From positions 1-39,885 of the forward strand of contig JAQWTK010000102.1 in assembly GCA_029242705.1 (NCBI GenBank): a stretch of DNA of 39,885 bases, read 5' to 3'. Below are positions 9,225-18,433 of the stretch, in pieces. Each line of letters starts with the position of its first letter. Position 1 is the stretch's first letter. This stretch comes from Gammaproteobacteria bacterium (GTDB taxonomy: Bacteria > Pseudomonadota > Gammaproteobacteria > Pseudomonadales > Pseudohongiellaceae). The position numbers and the translations under genes were made by a program. The notes under the pieces were generated by a model that saw only the letters and a program-made list of their open reading frames with translations, was not told the DNA's origin and did not search any database.

Positions 9225-11054
9225 TTAACGATAGCCTAGTGCTTGTAAGTTAAATAATACAGAGTATTGGCCATCATTTTCTATAAGCTCAGCGTGACTT
9301 CCTCGCTCACAAATTTTACCATTTTCTAAAACTATGATCTGGTCAGCCATTCTCACTGTCGAAAATCTATGAGAAATAATGATCGAGGTCTTTTTAGAGG
9401 TGAGGCCTCTAAAGTGAGAAAAAATTTCAGCTTCTGCTCGCGCATCTATTGCCGCAGTGGGCTCGTCTAGAATTAGGATATCTGCTTTATTTCGCATGAA
9501 CGCGCGCGATAAAGCAATTTTTTGCCATTGACCACCAGACAGCTCCTTGCCGTCTTTAAACCAAGTTCCCAGTTGAGTGAAATACGAGTTAGGCAAGTCC
9601 TTTATAAATGAATCTGCCATTCCTTGAATTGCCGCTTGTTCGACTCGCGCCTCTTGATCGATTTCATCCACATCTCCAATACCAATATTTTCACCCACGA
9701 CGAGCTGATAACGCGCAAAGTCTTGAAAAATCACACCTATTTTTTTCCGAAGAGTTTCAACATCCCATTCATCTAAATCTAAGCCCTCTAGGTAAATCTT
9801 TCCTTGACTTGGTTGATAGAGGCGAGCTAACAACTTTATAAGAGTCGTTTTCCCACTACCATTTTCACCTACAATAGCTAACGATTCACCTTGCCTGATA
9901 TGCATAGACACATCATTCAATGCTGCGGTATCGGACCCTTCATAACTAAAACTTACATTCTCAAATCTTATTCCGTCATCAGGATCAGGCCCATACGATT
10001 TTCCACCTGTCTTTTCTGGAATCTTATGACCTAAATACTCTGTCAGATTCGATAGGTAAAGATTATCTTCATACATGCCACTGATTGCAGTAAGACTATT
10101 AGTGACCGAATTTTGTCCTAATCTGAACTGCGCTATATACATCGTCATCTGTCCAATAGTTATGGCTCCAGCGATAGTGGCAAAACCAACCCATCCGTAA
10201 GCAAAATAAAAAGCTCCACTTGCTACCAACCCAAGTAAATAACCCCAAATCCCCCGTCGTAGAACTAGATTTCTATCCTCTTTATAAATATTGCGAAAAA
10301 TATCTATATAACGTTGCAAGAAAAGTTTTCCTAGTTGAAGAAGTTTAACTTCCTTTGCGCCATCTTCCCTAGTTAAAACCATTTCTAGATATATTTGCAT
10401 ACGACGTTCAGCTGAGCGACGGCGGTGATTGCGAAATGCTTCACCAGAAAACTTTGTCTCAGCTAGAAAAGCTGGAATACCAGCACCCACCAATAAAAAA
10501 GCAGCCCATACAGAAAATTGGAATAGGAATACTCCGATGGTTAGCAGCGCAATGATATTACGCATTAAGTCAAAAGTTTTTATCACCAATGCCAAAGGAC
10601 GGCTCGAAGCTTCCCTTCGAGCCCTCACTAATTTATCGTAATAATCAGCGTCTTCGAAATGAGCGAGCTCTAGTGTTAATGCCTTCTCCAGAATTAAGAC
10701 ATTAATTTTATTTCCCAACAACACGCGTAATATTGATTGGCAGATTGCATTAAGTCTTTGTGCGCCTGTCATTAATATAACAAGGCCTAATTCAACAAAA
10801 ACATAGAACAAAGCATTCTCTTTAGCTTCAATAGAGTCTGAGCCAGTTTGTTGGAGAGAAGAAGCTACCGCATCTACAAATAGCCCGCCTACCGAAGCAA
10901 TAGCGGCAGGCAATATCCCGGCCATAAATGTCGATAACACCATAACAAACGTCAGCAATCGACTGGTATCCCAGACCAGCCCTATAGCTAAGCGACTGTA
11001 TTGAAATGCAGAAAAAAAATTAGGCACAGAATTTTTTAGCTCTTGATGTCCCAA
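9225..11054 (-). CDS. ABC exporter, fused permease and ATPase
   Basis: Type IV (exporter-type) ABC half-transporter of 609 residues with an N-terminal six-helix membrane domain (roughly residues 30-320) and a C-terminal ATPase. The ATPase is complete: Walker A GENGSGKTT (397-405), Q-loop Gln444, signature LSGGQ (505-509), Walker B ILILDEP with Asp530/Glu531, and H-loop His562. It should work as a homodimer in the inner membrane; substrate cannot be told, and no partner gene, membrane-fusion protein or peptide precursor is next to it. The first in-frame codon is TTG at 11054, preceded by an in-frame TAG; a GTG at residue 10 is the alternative start, and neither has a clear ribosome binding site. 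It is not the MsbA type by context. Confidence 0.9.
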   Translation of the reverse strand: MGHQELKNSVPNFFSAFQYSRLAIGLVWDTSRLLTFVMVLSTFMAGILPAAIASVGGLFVDAVASSLQQTGSDSIEAKENALFYVFVELGLVILMTGAQRLNAICQSILRVLLGNKINVLILEKALTLELAHFEDADYYDKLVRARREASSRPLALVIKTFDLMRNIIALLTIGVFLFQFSVWAAFLLVGAGIPAFLAETKFSGEAFRNHRRRSAERRMQIYLEMVLTREDGAKEVKLLQLGKLFLQRYIDIFRNIYKEDRNLVLRRGIWGYLLGLVASGAFYFAYGWVGFATIAGAITIGQMTMYIAQFRLGQNSVTNSLTAISGMYEDNLYLSNLTEYLGHKIPEKTGGKSYGPDPDDGIRFENVSFSYEGSDTAALNDVSMHIRQGESLAIVGENGSGKTTLIKLLARLYQPSQGKIYLEGLDLDEWDVETLRKKIGVIFQDFARYQLVVGENIGIGDVDEIDQEARVEQAAIQGMADSFIKDLPNSYFTQLGTWFKDGKELSGGQWQKIALSRAFMRNKADILILDEPTAAIDARAEAEIFSHFRGLTSKKTSIIISHRFSTVRMADQIIVLENGKICERGSHAELIENDGQYSVLFNLQALGYR

Positions 11055-11193
11055 TAAAAACTAAAAACATTGGTTAAAATTACACACTTATTATCTGAGA
11101 ATTTTTTTAAATTCTTAAAAAAACGATAGGAGAGAATCTTAACATAATCGAAAGTGCGGTGCCGGGTGCCGAGAACCAATTTCACAGTAAAAT

Positions 11194-11382
11194 CTAATGT
11201 AGACGCTTAACAGCTTTTAATTCTTCTTCAAAAAATTCTCTCACTAATAGGAGCTGCGTCCTATCCCCTTCACTTTCCATTAGAGGCATATGTTGCTCAA
11301 TATCGTTCAAAATATTTGTAATGCTCCCCGTATCCAGTGTGCTTAAATCTAGATCAAAAGGAAATTTTCTCTCCTTAGCCAT
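11194..11382 (-). CDS. Small conserved-looking acidic protein, 62 aa
   Basis: A 62-residue soluble protein with no cysteine and a likely helical C-terminal half (residues 20-60). Support for it being real: a strong AAGGAG (11394-11399) placed 11 bases before the ATG, an uninterrupted amphipathic pattern, and no competing gene on the other strand. It ends 139 bases before the start of the ABC exporter on the same strand, so the two may share a transcript. I do not recognise the family. Confidence 0.6.
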   Translation of the reverse strand: MAKERKFPFDLDLSTLDTGSITNILNDIEQHMPLMESEGDRTQLLLVREFFEEELKAVKRLH

Positions 11383-11719
11383 GCCGAATATCGCTCCTTG
11401 CTGGTCTATATCCTAAATAAAAAGGGGTTAAAAGCTACGCAACAACTAGTATCGACTGACTTTAAGAAAACTTCATAAGAAATTCTTAAATAAGGAGTTT
11501 TTATTTCTTTTCGTCTTGATAGTGGCTTAATTGTTGATATTGAGGGCAAGCTGGCAGTTAATAAAAAGTAGAGGCAGAGGCCCTTTGAATGCAGCTCGAG
11601 AAAGCAGTCTATTTGCAAAAAAATATAGTCAGACAAAAATAACTTTTAACACAAAGTCGTATTCGAAGGATTTTTAGTAATAGATAAATTATTACTCGTA
11701 ATCAACTTACCAAAGAAAT
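11383..11719. other. Intergenic region, no gene seen
   Basis: 337 bases between the ubiI-like gene (reading left from 12961) and the 62-residue gene. Apart from the ribosome binding site of the latter (11394-11399) I see no credible gene, strong hairpin or repeat. A 76-codon frame on the minus strand (11406-11636) uses a TTG start without a ribosome binding site and is dismissed. Confidence 0.6.
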
Positions 11720-12961
11720 TTAGGCATCCAGCCCCATAGCTCTCCTAGCCAAATAGTTCTTAGCGATAGGAAAATTATCTACTCCATTCATACCTATATT
11801 TCGAAGCCAGCGAACAGGTAACGATTGTTCTGCAAAAAGATGCTTGAATCCTTCCATTAACCACATCATGCTTAGATTGTGCCCTTTACGTTTACGTTGG
11901 TAACGATTTAATACTATGGGGTCTGAAATTTTTCTTCCGGCTCCTAGCCCTAAATTAATTTCGCTAGCTAGCGCTCGAGCATCTAGAAGCCCTAAGTTTA
12001 CCCCTTGCCCAGCGAGCGGATGAATACTATGTGCCGCATCGCCTGCAAGAACAATTTTCCCTTTTACGTATTCAAGAGCATGCCTTTGCTTTAATGGAAA
12101 ACAATATCGCTTTTCACAATCCTGAATATTCCCCCTACTGAACTCGATGCTACTATTTAATTCCTCGCAAAATTCTTTATCATCTAACTCCATTAATTCT
12201 TCAGCCCGTTCTGGAATGACTGACCAAACAATACTACAATAATTCTGTTCTTTATCTTCAGCATCAGTCAGCAAAGGGAGGAAGGCTAATGGGCCGGTCT
12301 CTATAAATCTTTGTAGGGCGATTTTCTGATGTGCCTCTCGAGTTTCAACAGTGGTTACAATGGCATGATGATCATAATCCCATTCTTTTACAGAAAAACC
12401 TGCTAGCTCTCGAATTTTAGAATTAGACCCATCTGCAGCAATAACGAGTTTCGCTTTTATACAAATATCAGTAGCCATTTTCAATTCCACATTGTCGTTT
12501 GTTTCAATAAGCTCAACGACAGAATGTGGAAATAAAAAATCTATATTGCTCCCTCCAATTAATGCGTTAGTTAAGGCTTTTATAAGTACTGAGTTTTCAA
12601 CAATAGTCCCTAGCTCCACCTGATTTAAATCACTGGCAGAGAAATTAATTTCACCCGTTCCATCGGCGTCCCAAACTCGCATATTAAGGTAACCGCAAAG
12701 ACGCTCATCCATAATATTACTCCATACACCAAGCTCCTCTAGAATATTTCTGGAAGCCATACTGAGAGCGCTTACTCTAGGATCAAAACGCGGAGATTTT
12801 TCCTTTATGGCAGGTAACGTCAGCAGAGATTCATTTCGATCTATTAAAGCTATATGAAGTGAAGTATTCCTAAATAAGTTAGCAATCGTAAGCCCCACCA
12901 TACCTGCACCCACAATAGCAATGTCATAATCTTTATTTAAAAGCCCTTTCATACAAAGCAT
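11720..12961 (-). CDS. ubiI: FAD-dependent ubiquinone hydroxylase (UbiI/VisC type)
   Basis: Class A flavin monooxygenase of the UbiH/UbiF/UbiI/COQ6 family, which hydroxylates the aromatic ring of the polyprenyl-phenol precursor in aerobic ubiquinone synthesis. The 413 residues carry the three family signatures: GAGMVG dinucleotide-binding loop (18-23), the DG motif AADGSNS, and the FAD-ribityl motif GDAAHSIHPLAGQGVNLG. The GD form of the last motif and the context point to UbiI/VisC rather than UbiH, which has GN; UbiF cannot be excluded. ATG codons at 12961 and 12952 are both possible starts, neither with a clear ribosome binding site. It is separated from ubiH by two plus-strand genes, unlike the usual ubiH-ubiI operon. 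Confidence 0.88.
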   Translation of the reverse strand: MLCMKGLLNKDYDIAIVGAGMVGLTIANLFRNTSLHIALIDRNESLLTLPAIKEKSPRFDPRVSALSMASRNILEELGVWSNIMDERLCGYLNMRVWDADGTGEINFSASDLNQVELGTIVENSVLIKALTNALIGGSNIDFLFPHSVVELIETNDNVELKMATDICIKAKLVIAADGSNSKIRELAGFSVKEWDYDHHAIVTTVETREAHQKIALQRFIETGPLAFLPLLTDAEDKEQNYCSIVWSVIPERAEELMELDDKEFCEELNSSIEFSRGNIQDCEKRYCFPLKQRHALEYVKGKIVLAGDAAHSIHPLAGQGVNLGLLDARALASEINLGLGAGRKISDPIVLNRYQRKRKGHNLSMMWLMEGFKHLFAEQSLPVRWLRNIGMNGVDNFPIAKNYLARRAMGLDA

Positions 12962-13068
12962 TATAAGATGTAACGCTTTATCTCTCCATGGCTGAATTGT
13001 TCCGTGGGCGGGAATTTATTGATAAACTGCGACATTAATTTTTACATTTGATCGAAAGAGGTGGACAG

Positions 13069-13533
13069 ATGAGTAGCGCAATAAATACTGACCAGCTAGG
13101 TGAGCATATAGGAAGAGAAGTCGGGCTTACAGATTGGCTTGAAATCAGCCAGGACCGTATTAACAATTTTGCAGAGGCAACCGGCGATTTTCAATATATT
13201 CATATTGACGAATCTCGCGCCGCAGAGACGCCTTTTGGCACAACTATAGCGCACGGCTTCCTAACCCTATCTCTTTTGAGCAAGCTAAGCTCTATGGGAG
13301 GAGGCATTAAGTTAAAAAATGCTGTTATGGGAATTAACTACGGCTTAGATAAAGTACGCTTCATCAATCCCGTAAAAGTAAACAGTAAGGTAAGAGCCCG
13401 TTTTGAGTTAGTAAGTGCGGAGGAGAAAAAACCAAAACACTACTTATTGAAACATAACGTCACGGTCGAAATAGAGAGTGAAGAAAAACCTGCGCTTATT
13501 GCAGAATGGCTTGGAATGACTGTAGTTAGCTAA
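13069..13533 (+). CDS. MaoC-like (R)-enoyl-CoA hydratase
   Basis: Hot-dog fold MaoC dehydratase, 154 residues. The hydratase-2 signature is clear: a catalytic Asp and His in the segment FAEATGDFQYIHIDESRAAE, then FGTTIAHGFLTLSLLSKL. Such proteins hydrate trans-2-enoyl-CoA to (R)-3-hydroxyacyl-CoA and often feed polyhydroxyalkanoate synthesis or fatty-acid breakdown; no pha gene is nearby, so the role is open. I take ATG 13069 as the start because GAAAGAGGTGG lies just upstream; an in-frame TTG at 13048 would overlap that ribosome binding site. It is transcribed divergently from the ubiI-like gene. Confidence 0.9.
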   Translation: MSSAINTDQLGEHIGREVGLTDWLEISQDRINNFAEATGDFQYIHIDESRAAETPFGTTIAHGFLTLSLLSKLSSMGGGIKLKNAVMGINYGLDKVRFINPVKVNSKVRARFELVSAEEKKPKHYLLKHNVTVEIESEEKPALIAEWLGMTVVS

Positions 13534-13594
13534 ATTTATTTCAGTTGAGAGAACGTGAAGTATAAATTTACTTAAGACAAAAAAATATTGATTT

Positions 13595-14008
13595 ATGAAG
13601 AAATTTTTCCTCTCGATTATTCCTTTAGTGTCAGCTTGTGCTGGAGAGCCCTCCAATAATATTGGAGTTCGAGAAAACAAACTTTCTCCGTGTCCAGAAT
13701 CACCGAATTGTGTGTCGAGCTTTGAGACAGACGATATACACAAAATAAAGCCAATTTATGCAGACCTAGATAGAATAACGCAAGTCATAATCGGACTTAA
13801 TGCAGCCAATATAGTTAACGCATCTGATAATTATCTTCATGTAGAATTTACGAGCCGTATTATGCGATATATTGATGACGTTGAATTTCTTTACGACAAA
13901 GCCACACATATCACTCATGTGCGTTCCGCTTCCCGTCTTGGTTATAGTGATTTTGGAGTTAACAGAAAACGTATTGAGAAAATAAGAGAACTAGTTAAGC
14001 TTAAGTAG
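13595..14008 (+). CDS. DUF1499 family lipoprotein
   Basis: 137-residue exported protein with a short signal peptide and lipobox LVSAC (lipidated Cys15). The mature part opens with the DUF1499 hallmark CPESPNCVSS and keeps the family pattern of a central strand-rich segment (HVEFTSRIMRYIDDVEFLYD) and the conserved VRSASRLGYSDFGVNRKRI-like ending. DUF1499 proteins are of unknown function and occur in many proteobacteria. It sits 61 bases after the MaoC gene, probably on the same transcript, and its stop is two bases from the convergent ubiH stop. No clear ribosome binding site is seen. Confidence 0.85.
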   Translation: MKKFFLSIIPLVSACAGEPSNNIGVRENKLSPCPESPNCVSSFETDDIHKIKPIYADLDRITQVIIGLNAANIVNASDNYLHVEFTSRIMRYIDDVEFLYDKATHITHVRSASRLGYSDFGVNRKRIEKIRELVKLK

Positions 14009-14010
14009 TT

Positions 14011-15252
14011 TTAATTCTCGACAGTTGCCAAACCTATTGCTTCTTTCGCAAATGACTTTCTCAATGCCGGAAAGAGCTCTAAGGAAAGCAATCCAAGTTT
14101 TCGCAAAATCACATTAGGGACTTTATTGCTCGAAAATAGTTCCACTAAATTATCTGTAAATCCAATAACTTTCCGGTGATCAGAGAACTGTTGGTCAACA
14201 AATTCTTGCAACAACGTCATATCTCCCGGGTTAATCTGTCTTTTTATTCCTTGGGATAGACAGTCTACTAATACCCTTATATCTCGAAGTGCCAAATTCA
14301 TGCCCTGACCCGCGACAGGGTGCAACGTGTGTGCAACATTTCCTAGCAGAACTAAACCAGGCCTAATCTGTTCTTTAGCTATTGATAGAGTTAACGGAAA
14401 GTCATACCTCTCTCCAATATGGATCATCTTTCCCAGCCGATCTCCAAATCGTTCCTGCAGGTTAAGGAGTAAGGGCTCCTCAGTCATCCGCATAATTTCT
14501 TTAGTCTCATGGTCGTCCACTACACAAACCATTGCACACCGATTTTGATCGCGAAAATTTTCTAGGGGTAACATCGCAAACGGCCCGTTTTCTGTAAAAC
14601 GTTCGAACGCTATATTCTTATGGGGTCTTTCTAAAGAAACATTCGCGATAATCGCATGTTGTTTATAATATTTTTGAAATTGCGGGATACCTAGCTGTTG
14701 GCAGATAGGCGAACGTCCCCCGTCAGCTAAAACTACCAAGCTAGCTTCTATAGAGTAGCTTTCGTCTTTGTAGGCTATGCTCAAATTCATACAATTTTTC
14801 TTCGGGCGGACCTCTTTAATCTTAGCTGGCGAAAGGAAATCAATCGCTAATGCGGATTCTAATTGATAATTTAGAATAGAGCCCAAATCTGTATTCTCAA
14901 CGACGTATCCAAGCGCATCCAAATTTTGTTCTTCAGAAGATAGTAGTGTTGTTCCAAAACGCCCCTTATCAGATATATGTATTTTATCAATAGGAGTAAC
15001 TATTTTGTTGAGGTCGCTCCAAATTCCAGTTTCTTCTAGTATCTTCCTAGAGCCAAACGATAAAGCAGTTGAACGCGCATCAAAACTAGGGGCATATTTT
15101 TTTTGAGTTAACGTTTCTGCCGCCTCGACCACCAAAATTTTGGGGCAATCCTCTCCCAATGCCTTAATTAATGCTATCGCAAAAGTTGCACCAACCATGC
15201 CTCCACCCACAACGACGATTTCGTACTTAGTATCGAGTGAAATATTTTTCAT
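14011..15252 (-). CDS. ubiH: 2-octaprenyl-6-methoxyphenol hydroxylase
   Basis: Second flavin monooxygenase of aerobic ubiquinone synthesis in the window, 413 residues. It has the GGGMVG FAD loop (16-21), a DG motif in VVLADGGRS, and the ribityl-binding motif GNVAHTLHPVAGQGMNL. The GN in place of GD in that motif matches UbiH specifically, as does the position directly after pepP. It begins 10 bases after the pepP stop, so the two are one operon. Divergence from the ubiI-like paralogue at 11720-12961 is large, so this is not a recent duplication. Confidence 0.92.
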   Translation of the reverse strand: MKNISLDTKYEIVVVGGGMVGATFAIALIKALGEDCPKILVVEAAETLTQKKYAPSFDARSTALSFGSRKILEETGIWSDLNKIVTPIDKIHISDKGRFGTTLLSSEEQNLDALGYVVENTDLGSILNYQLESALAIDFLSPAKIKEVRPKKNCMNLSIAYKDESYSIEASLVVLADGGRSPICQQLGIPQFQKYYKQHAIIANVSLERPHKNIAFERFTENGPFAMLPLENFRDQNRCAMVCVVDDHETKEIMRMTEEPLLLNLQERFGDRLGKMIHIGERYDFPLTLSIAKEQIRPGLVLLGNVAHTLHPVAGQGMNLALRDIRVLVDCLSQGIKRQINPGDMTLLQEFVDQQFSDHRKVIGFTDNLVELFSSNKVPNVILRKLGLLSLELFPALRKSFAKEAIGLATVEN

Positions 15253-15262
15253 ATTGGTTTAT

Positions 15263-16585
15263 TTAGCTACTCAATTCAGACATATAAGATTCAATTTCTT
15301 GAACAGTTTTAGGAATTCCGGTGCTTAGAATTCTATTACCAGTTTTTGTAACCAAGACATCATCTTCAATACGCACACCAATACCTCGCCATTTTTTCGA
15401 CACTTTAGTATTGGTGGGAGAGATATAGATGCCTGGCTCAATCGTAGTAACCATTCCAGGTTCTAATAACCTCCAGTGGTTATCAATTTTATAATCTCCA
15501 ACATCATGCACATCCATGCCAAGCCAATGGCCAACACGGTGCATATAAAAATCTCTATACGCCAAATCCTTAATCAGTTGAGAAGGAGTTCCTTGGATCA
15601 ATCCTAATTTAACTAGGCCCTTTGTGATCACCTTAACCGAGGCGTTATGCGGTGCATCCCAAGTAGCTCCTGGTATTACGGCTTTTATAGCAGCTTCCTG
15701 AGCTTTTAAAACAATTTCATAGATCGCTTTTTGTTCTGGAGTAAATTTACCATTTGCAGGGAAAGTGCGGGTAATATCGGATGCATAATATTCATACTCG
15801 CAGCCTGCGTCGATAAGAACCAAATCACCTTCCTTTACTTCTGCATCGTTAGAGTCGTAATGCAGAGTACAAGCGTTATCACCAGCGCCGACAATCGACA
15901 AATAAGCTGGAGATCTACTCCCATTGCGAGTAAACGAATAAAGTAATTCAGCTTCTAACTCATATTCCCTAATTCCAGGCTCACATATCGCCATCGCTGC
16001 TTTATGACCTTCTGCGGAAATTTCAGCTGCTTTTTTCATTAGCTTAATTTCAGCTGTACTCTTTATTAGTCGTAATTCATGAAGCAAATGGTCTAAAACT
16101 TGAAATTCACTAGGAGGGTGAGGGCCAATTTTTGCTTGAGTCCTTATAACCTTTACCCACTCCATGACCCGGTCATCAAAATCATCGTCCTTACCCATAG
16201 AGTAATAAATTCGATCACGCCCCTCTATTAGCCCTAAAATAATGTCATCAATATCTTCGATTGGATAAGCATCATCAATTCCTAATTCGCTAATCGCAGC
16301 ATCAGGCCCTAGAATAAATCCTGACCATAATTCTTTCTCCTTATCTTTTTCCTGACAGAATAAAACCACCTCGCCTTGACGCCTTCCTGGAATTAACGCT
16401 AGAAGTGATCTTGGCTCGGCGAATCCAGTCAAATAATAAAAATCGCTGCTCTGTCGATATTGGTACTCTGCGTCATTATTTCGAACACTTGGCGAAGCAG
16501 ATGCTAGCAAAGCAATGCTATTCGATTCCATTTGCGACATTAAATCTTTCCGACGCTTACTAAATTCCCGATTAGTGATACTCAT
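15263..16585 (-). CDS. pepP: Xaa-Pro aminopeptidase P
   Basis: Metallopeptidase of family M24B that removes an N-terminal residue preceding proline; cytoplasmic. The 440 residues include an N-terminal aminopeptidase-P domain (about 1-170) and a pita-bread catalytic domain. The five metal ligands are all present: Asp259, Asp270, His353, Glu383 and Glu407, almost the same numbering as in the E. coli enzyme. It forms the conserved pepP-ubiH operon. The gammaproteobacterial gene that usually precedes it, ygfB (UPF0149), is absent; instead a 251-base divergent region separates it from the TIGR02449-zapA side. Confidence 0.95.
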   Translation of the reverse strand: MSITNREFSKRRKDLMSQMESNSIALLASASPSVRNNDAEYQYRQSSDFYYLTGFAEPRSLLALIPGRRQGEVVLFCQEKDKEKELWSGFILGPDAAISELGIDDAYPIEDIDDIILGLIEGRDRIYYSMGKDDDFDDRVMEWVKVIRTQAKIGPHPPSEFQVLDHLLHELRLIKSTAEIKLMKKAAEISAEGHKAAMAICEPGIREYELEAELLYSFTRNGSRSPAYLSIVGAGDNACTLHYDSNDAEVKEGDLVLIDAGCEYEYYASDITRTFPANGKFTPEQKAIYEIVLKAQEAAIKAVIPGATWDAPHNASVKVITKGLVKLGLIQGTPSQLIKDLAYRDFYMHRVGHWLGMDVHDVGDYKIDNHWRLLEPGMVTTIEPGIYISPTNTKVSKKWRGIGVRIEDDVLVTKTGNRILSTGIPKTVQEIESYMSELSS

Positions 16586-16836
16586 AATGCGTTTTTCCTA
16601 TTTTCTTACCCTTATTCCTATATATAGTGTAAGTCTTTGCTTTTACGGGCTTTAAAATCAATGGTATAAAACATTAGTAACTCAAGTGAGAAACAAATCT
16701 CCAATTTCTTATACTCCATTATTGACCGATTTTGAACACCGCTCTATAGTTACATCACTTTTTAATGTAAACCCTAAACTTATCTTAATAGTCTATTGCA
16801 GCTATTAGATTTTAGGCAATAACGAAGAATATAAAA

Positions 16837-17052
16837 ATGGTAGAGATGAGCGAAGAAAAATTTGATACTTTAAATGAGAAAGTGGACGATTTGATACAGT
16901 TGTGTACACAAATGAAGCGTGAAAACCAAGCACTTAAGGCTAGTGAAAATAGTTTGCAAGCAGATCGCAAACAATTATTGGAGAAAAACAAAGAAACCAA
17001 GACAAAATTAGAATCGATTTTAGTGAGACTAAAAGCGATTAATTATTCTTAA
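16837..17052 (+). CDS. TIGR02449-type small coiled-coil protein
   Basis: 71-residue, highly charged protein that is almost entirely heptad-like coiled coil (leucines and lysine/glutamate pairs from residue 10 to 65). Its length, composition and position directly before zapA match the TIGR02449 family of gammaproteobacteria, whose function is not established; the link to ZapA suggests a cell-division role. ATG 16837 is chosen, with ATG 16846 as an alternative. zapA starts 19 bases later. Confidence 0.85.
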   Translation: MVEMSEEKFDTLNEKVDDLIQLCTQMKRENQALKASENSLQADRKQLLEKNKETKTKLESILVRLKAINYS

Positions 17053-17071
17053 TATTTTCCCGGGTCCAGCT

Positions 17072-17386
17072 ATGAATAATCAATTATCTGCCGTAGAAGT
17101 CAAAATCCTAGATAAAGAATATCAGGTTAATTGTCCTCCTTCCGATCAAGAAGCTCTTATGAAATCAGCCCGTTATCTCGACGAAAGTATGCGAAAGATC
17201 AAAGATCGAGGAAACATACATGGCGCTGAAAAAATAGCCGTGATGGCAGCATTGAATATTACTCATGATATGTTGCGTAAAAACCGTCTCATTAATGAAA
17301 CCCGCCATGCGACCGCACAAGAAGTAAAAGGATTAGAGGAAAAGATAGATATAGCAATAGCCAATTCCCGTCAGCTAGAAATATAG
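17072..17386 (+). CDS. zapA: Cell division protein ZapA
   Basis: 104-residue Z-ring-associated protein that cross-links FtsZ filaments. The N-terminal beta-rich domain shows the family pattern (VKILDKEYQVNCPP then a run ending in ARYLDESMRKI), and the AVMAALNITHDML helix leads into the C-terminal coiled coil. Its place between the TIGR02449 gene and 6S RNA is the standard gammaproteobacterial order. Confidence 0.93.
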   Translation: MNNQLSAVEVKILDKEYQVNCPPSDQEALMKSARYLDESMRKIKDRGNIHGAEKIAVMAALNITHDMLRKNRLINETRHATAQEVKGLEEKIDIAIANSRQLEI

Positions 17387-17496
17387 CTTCCGAAAAGCTC
17401 ATGCGATTAAATTGAATATTACAAATCTATTATTCCCTATTTTTAAATAAGTATTATTCCCATTTTCATCTCCTTCCTTAGCCCAACTACAGCATA

Positions 17497-17502
17497 TATA
17501 AT
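17497..17502 (+). promoter_or_regulatory. -10 element of the 6S RNA promoter
   Basis: TATAAT lies 6-7 bases before the predicted 5' end of 6S RNA (about 17509). The region at the expected -35 position (17474-17479, TTCCTT) is a weak match. Confidence 0.6.
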
Positions 17503-17508
17503 CACTGA

Positions 17509-17692
17509 CAGAGTTCCCTAGAACATTTGCCAATCAGAAATGTTCTTGAGCCGATATCGTAATAACCGGAGGCAACTCGACAGATGTTGGTGTGCAAGTC
17601 CGCTCGACGGAAAGCCTTATGCATCGCGGGAGCCACCACCTGAACCTTTGGGTTCAGGGCAAATTTGATAGCGGTGTTCCGGGGAACTTGAC
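17509..17692 (+). ncRNA. ssrS: 6S RNA
   Basis: Regulatory RNA that binds sigma70 RNA polymerase by mimicking an open promoter. The closing stem is visible: GTTCCCTAGAACA (17513-17525) pairs with TGTTCCGGGGAAC (17675-17687) with only two mismatches. Between them lie the conserved GAGCCGATAT segment and the long 3' hairpin CTGAACCTTTGGGTTCAGG, both close to the E. coli RNA. Position between zapA and ygfA is the conserved one, and ygfA is probably read from the same transcript. Exact ends are estimates. Confidence 0.92.
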
Positions 17693-17742
17693 TTTATTTT
17701 ACGCGCTTTAGACTGCGCATCATTTACCTCCTGCTTAATTTA

Positions 17743-18339
17743 ATGGATAAAGAATCGCGCAGAACATTACGAAACTCTCTTCGGCAAACTCGGCATAAAA
17801 TCACGCCAGAGAAGCAAGCCAAAGCCGCAAAAGACCTTTACGATATAGTTATCAAACAAGAATTTTTCATTGAGGCAGCTAAAATCGCTTTCTATGTAAG
17901 TTTTGATGACGAGATCAACCCAATGCCCCTTATACAAAAAGCGTTAGAACAAGGTAAGTCCTGCTATTTACCTGTCATATCAGACGAAAATTTGGGGAAG
18001 ATGTGCTTCGCTCCCTTTCGCCAAAATACTAAGCTTTTTACCAACAAATGGGGCATTAGCGAGCCATCGTTACCCCAAATACCGCTATCAGCATCTAGTT
18101 TTGATCTTGTTTTCGTCCCTTTAGTCGGTTTCGATGAAAGCTGTTTTCGACTCGGAATGGGGAAAGGGTTTTATGATCGCACTTTTAGCTTCAAGTCACT
18201 GAAATATAATAGTAACCCTTTGCTAGTTGGTTTGGCATATGAATGCCAGCGTATAGAGAAAATCCCAGCGTTAGGTTGGGATTTAAGATTAGAAGCGATC
18301 ATAACTCCAAGGAAAATATACCGCCCCGGTACTGCATAG
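17743..18339 (+). CDS. ygfA: 5-formyltetrahydrofolate cyclo-ligase
   Basis: 198-residue enzyme that converts 5-formyl-THF to 5,10-methenyl-THF with ATP, returning a storage/inhibitory folate to the active pool. The family ATP/phosphate motif RLGMGKGFYDR is intact and the N-terminal basic segment (RRTLRNSLRQTR) is typical. It follows 6S RNA by about 50 bases, as in most gammaproteobacteria, where co-transcription links its level to 6S processing. Confidence 0.95.
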   Translation: MDKESRRTLRNSLRQTRHKITPEKQAKAAKDLYDIVIKQEFFIEAAKIAFYVSFDDEINPMPLIQKALEQGKSCYLPVISDENLGKMCFAPFRQNTKLFTNKWGISEPSLPQIPLSASSFDLVFVPLVGFDESCFRLGMGKGFYDRTFSFKSLKYNSNPLLVGLAYECQRIEKIPALGWDLRLEAIITPRKIYRPGTA

Positions 18340-18433
18340 GGAGGCTTACTAGTACTGCGCGCTACCTATCCGTGGCGTATCTCTCCTATGTTGTTTTATT
18401 GGAACTTAAAATATTAGATTCTATAAACACTAT

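Noticed and set aside
11406-11636. 76-codon minus-strand frame between ubiI and the 62-residue gene
   Set aside because: TTG start, no ribosome binding site, composition unlike a protein domain.
16812-17000. Minus-strand frame opposite the TIGR02449 gene, considered as a replacement for ygfB
   Set aside because: Pure antisense of a coiled-coil gene; Phe/Ser-rich as expected from reversed Lys/Glu codons.
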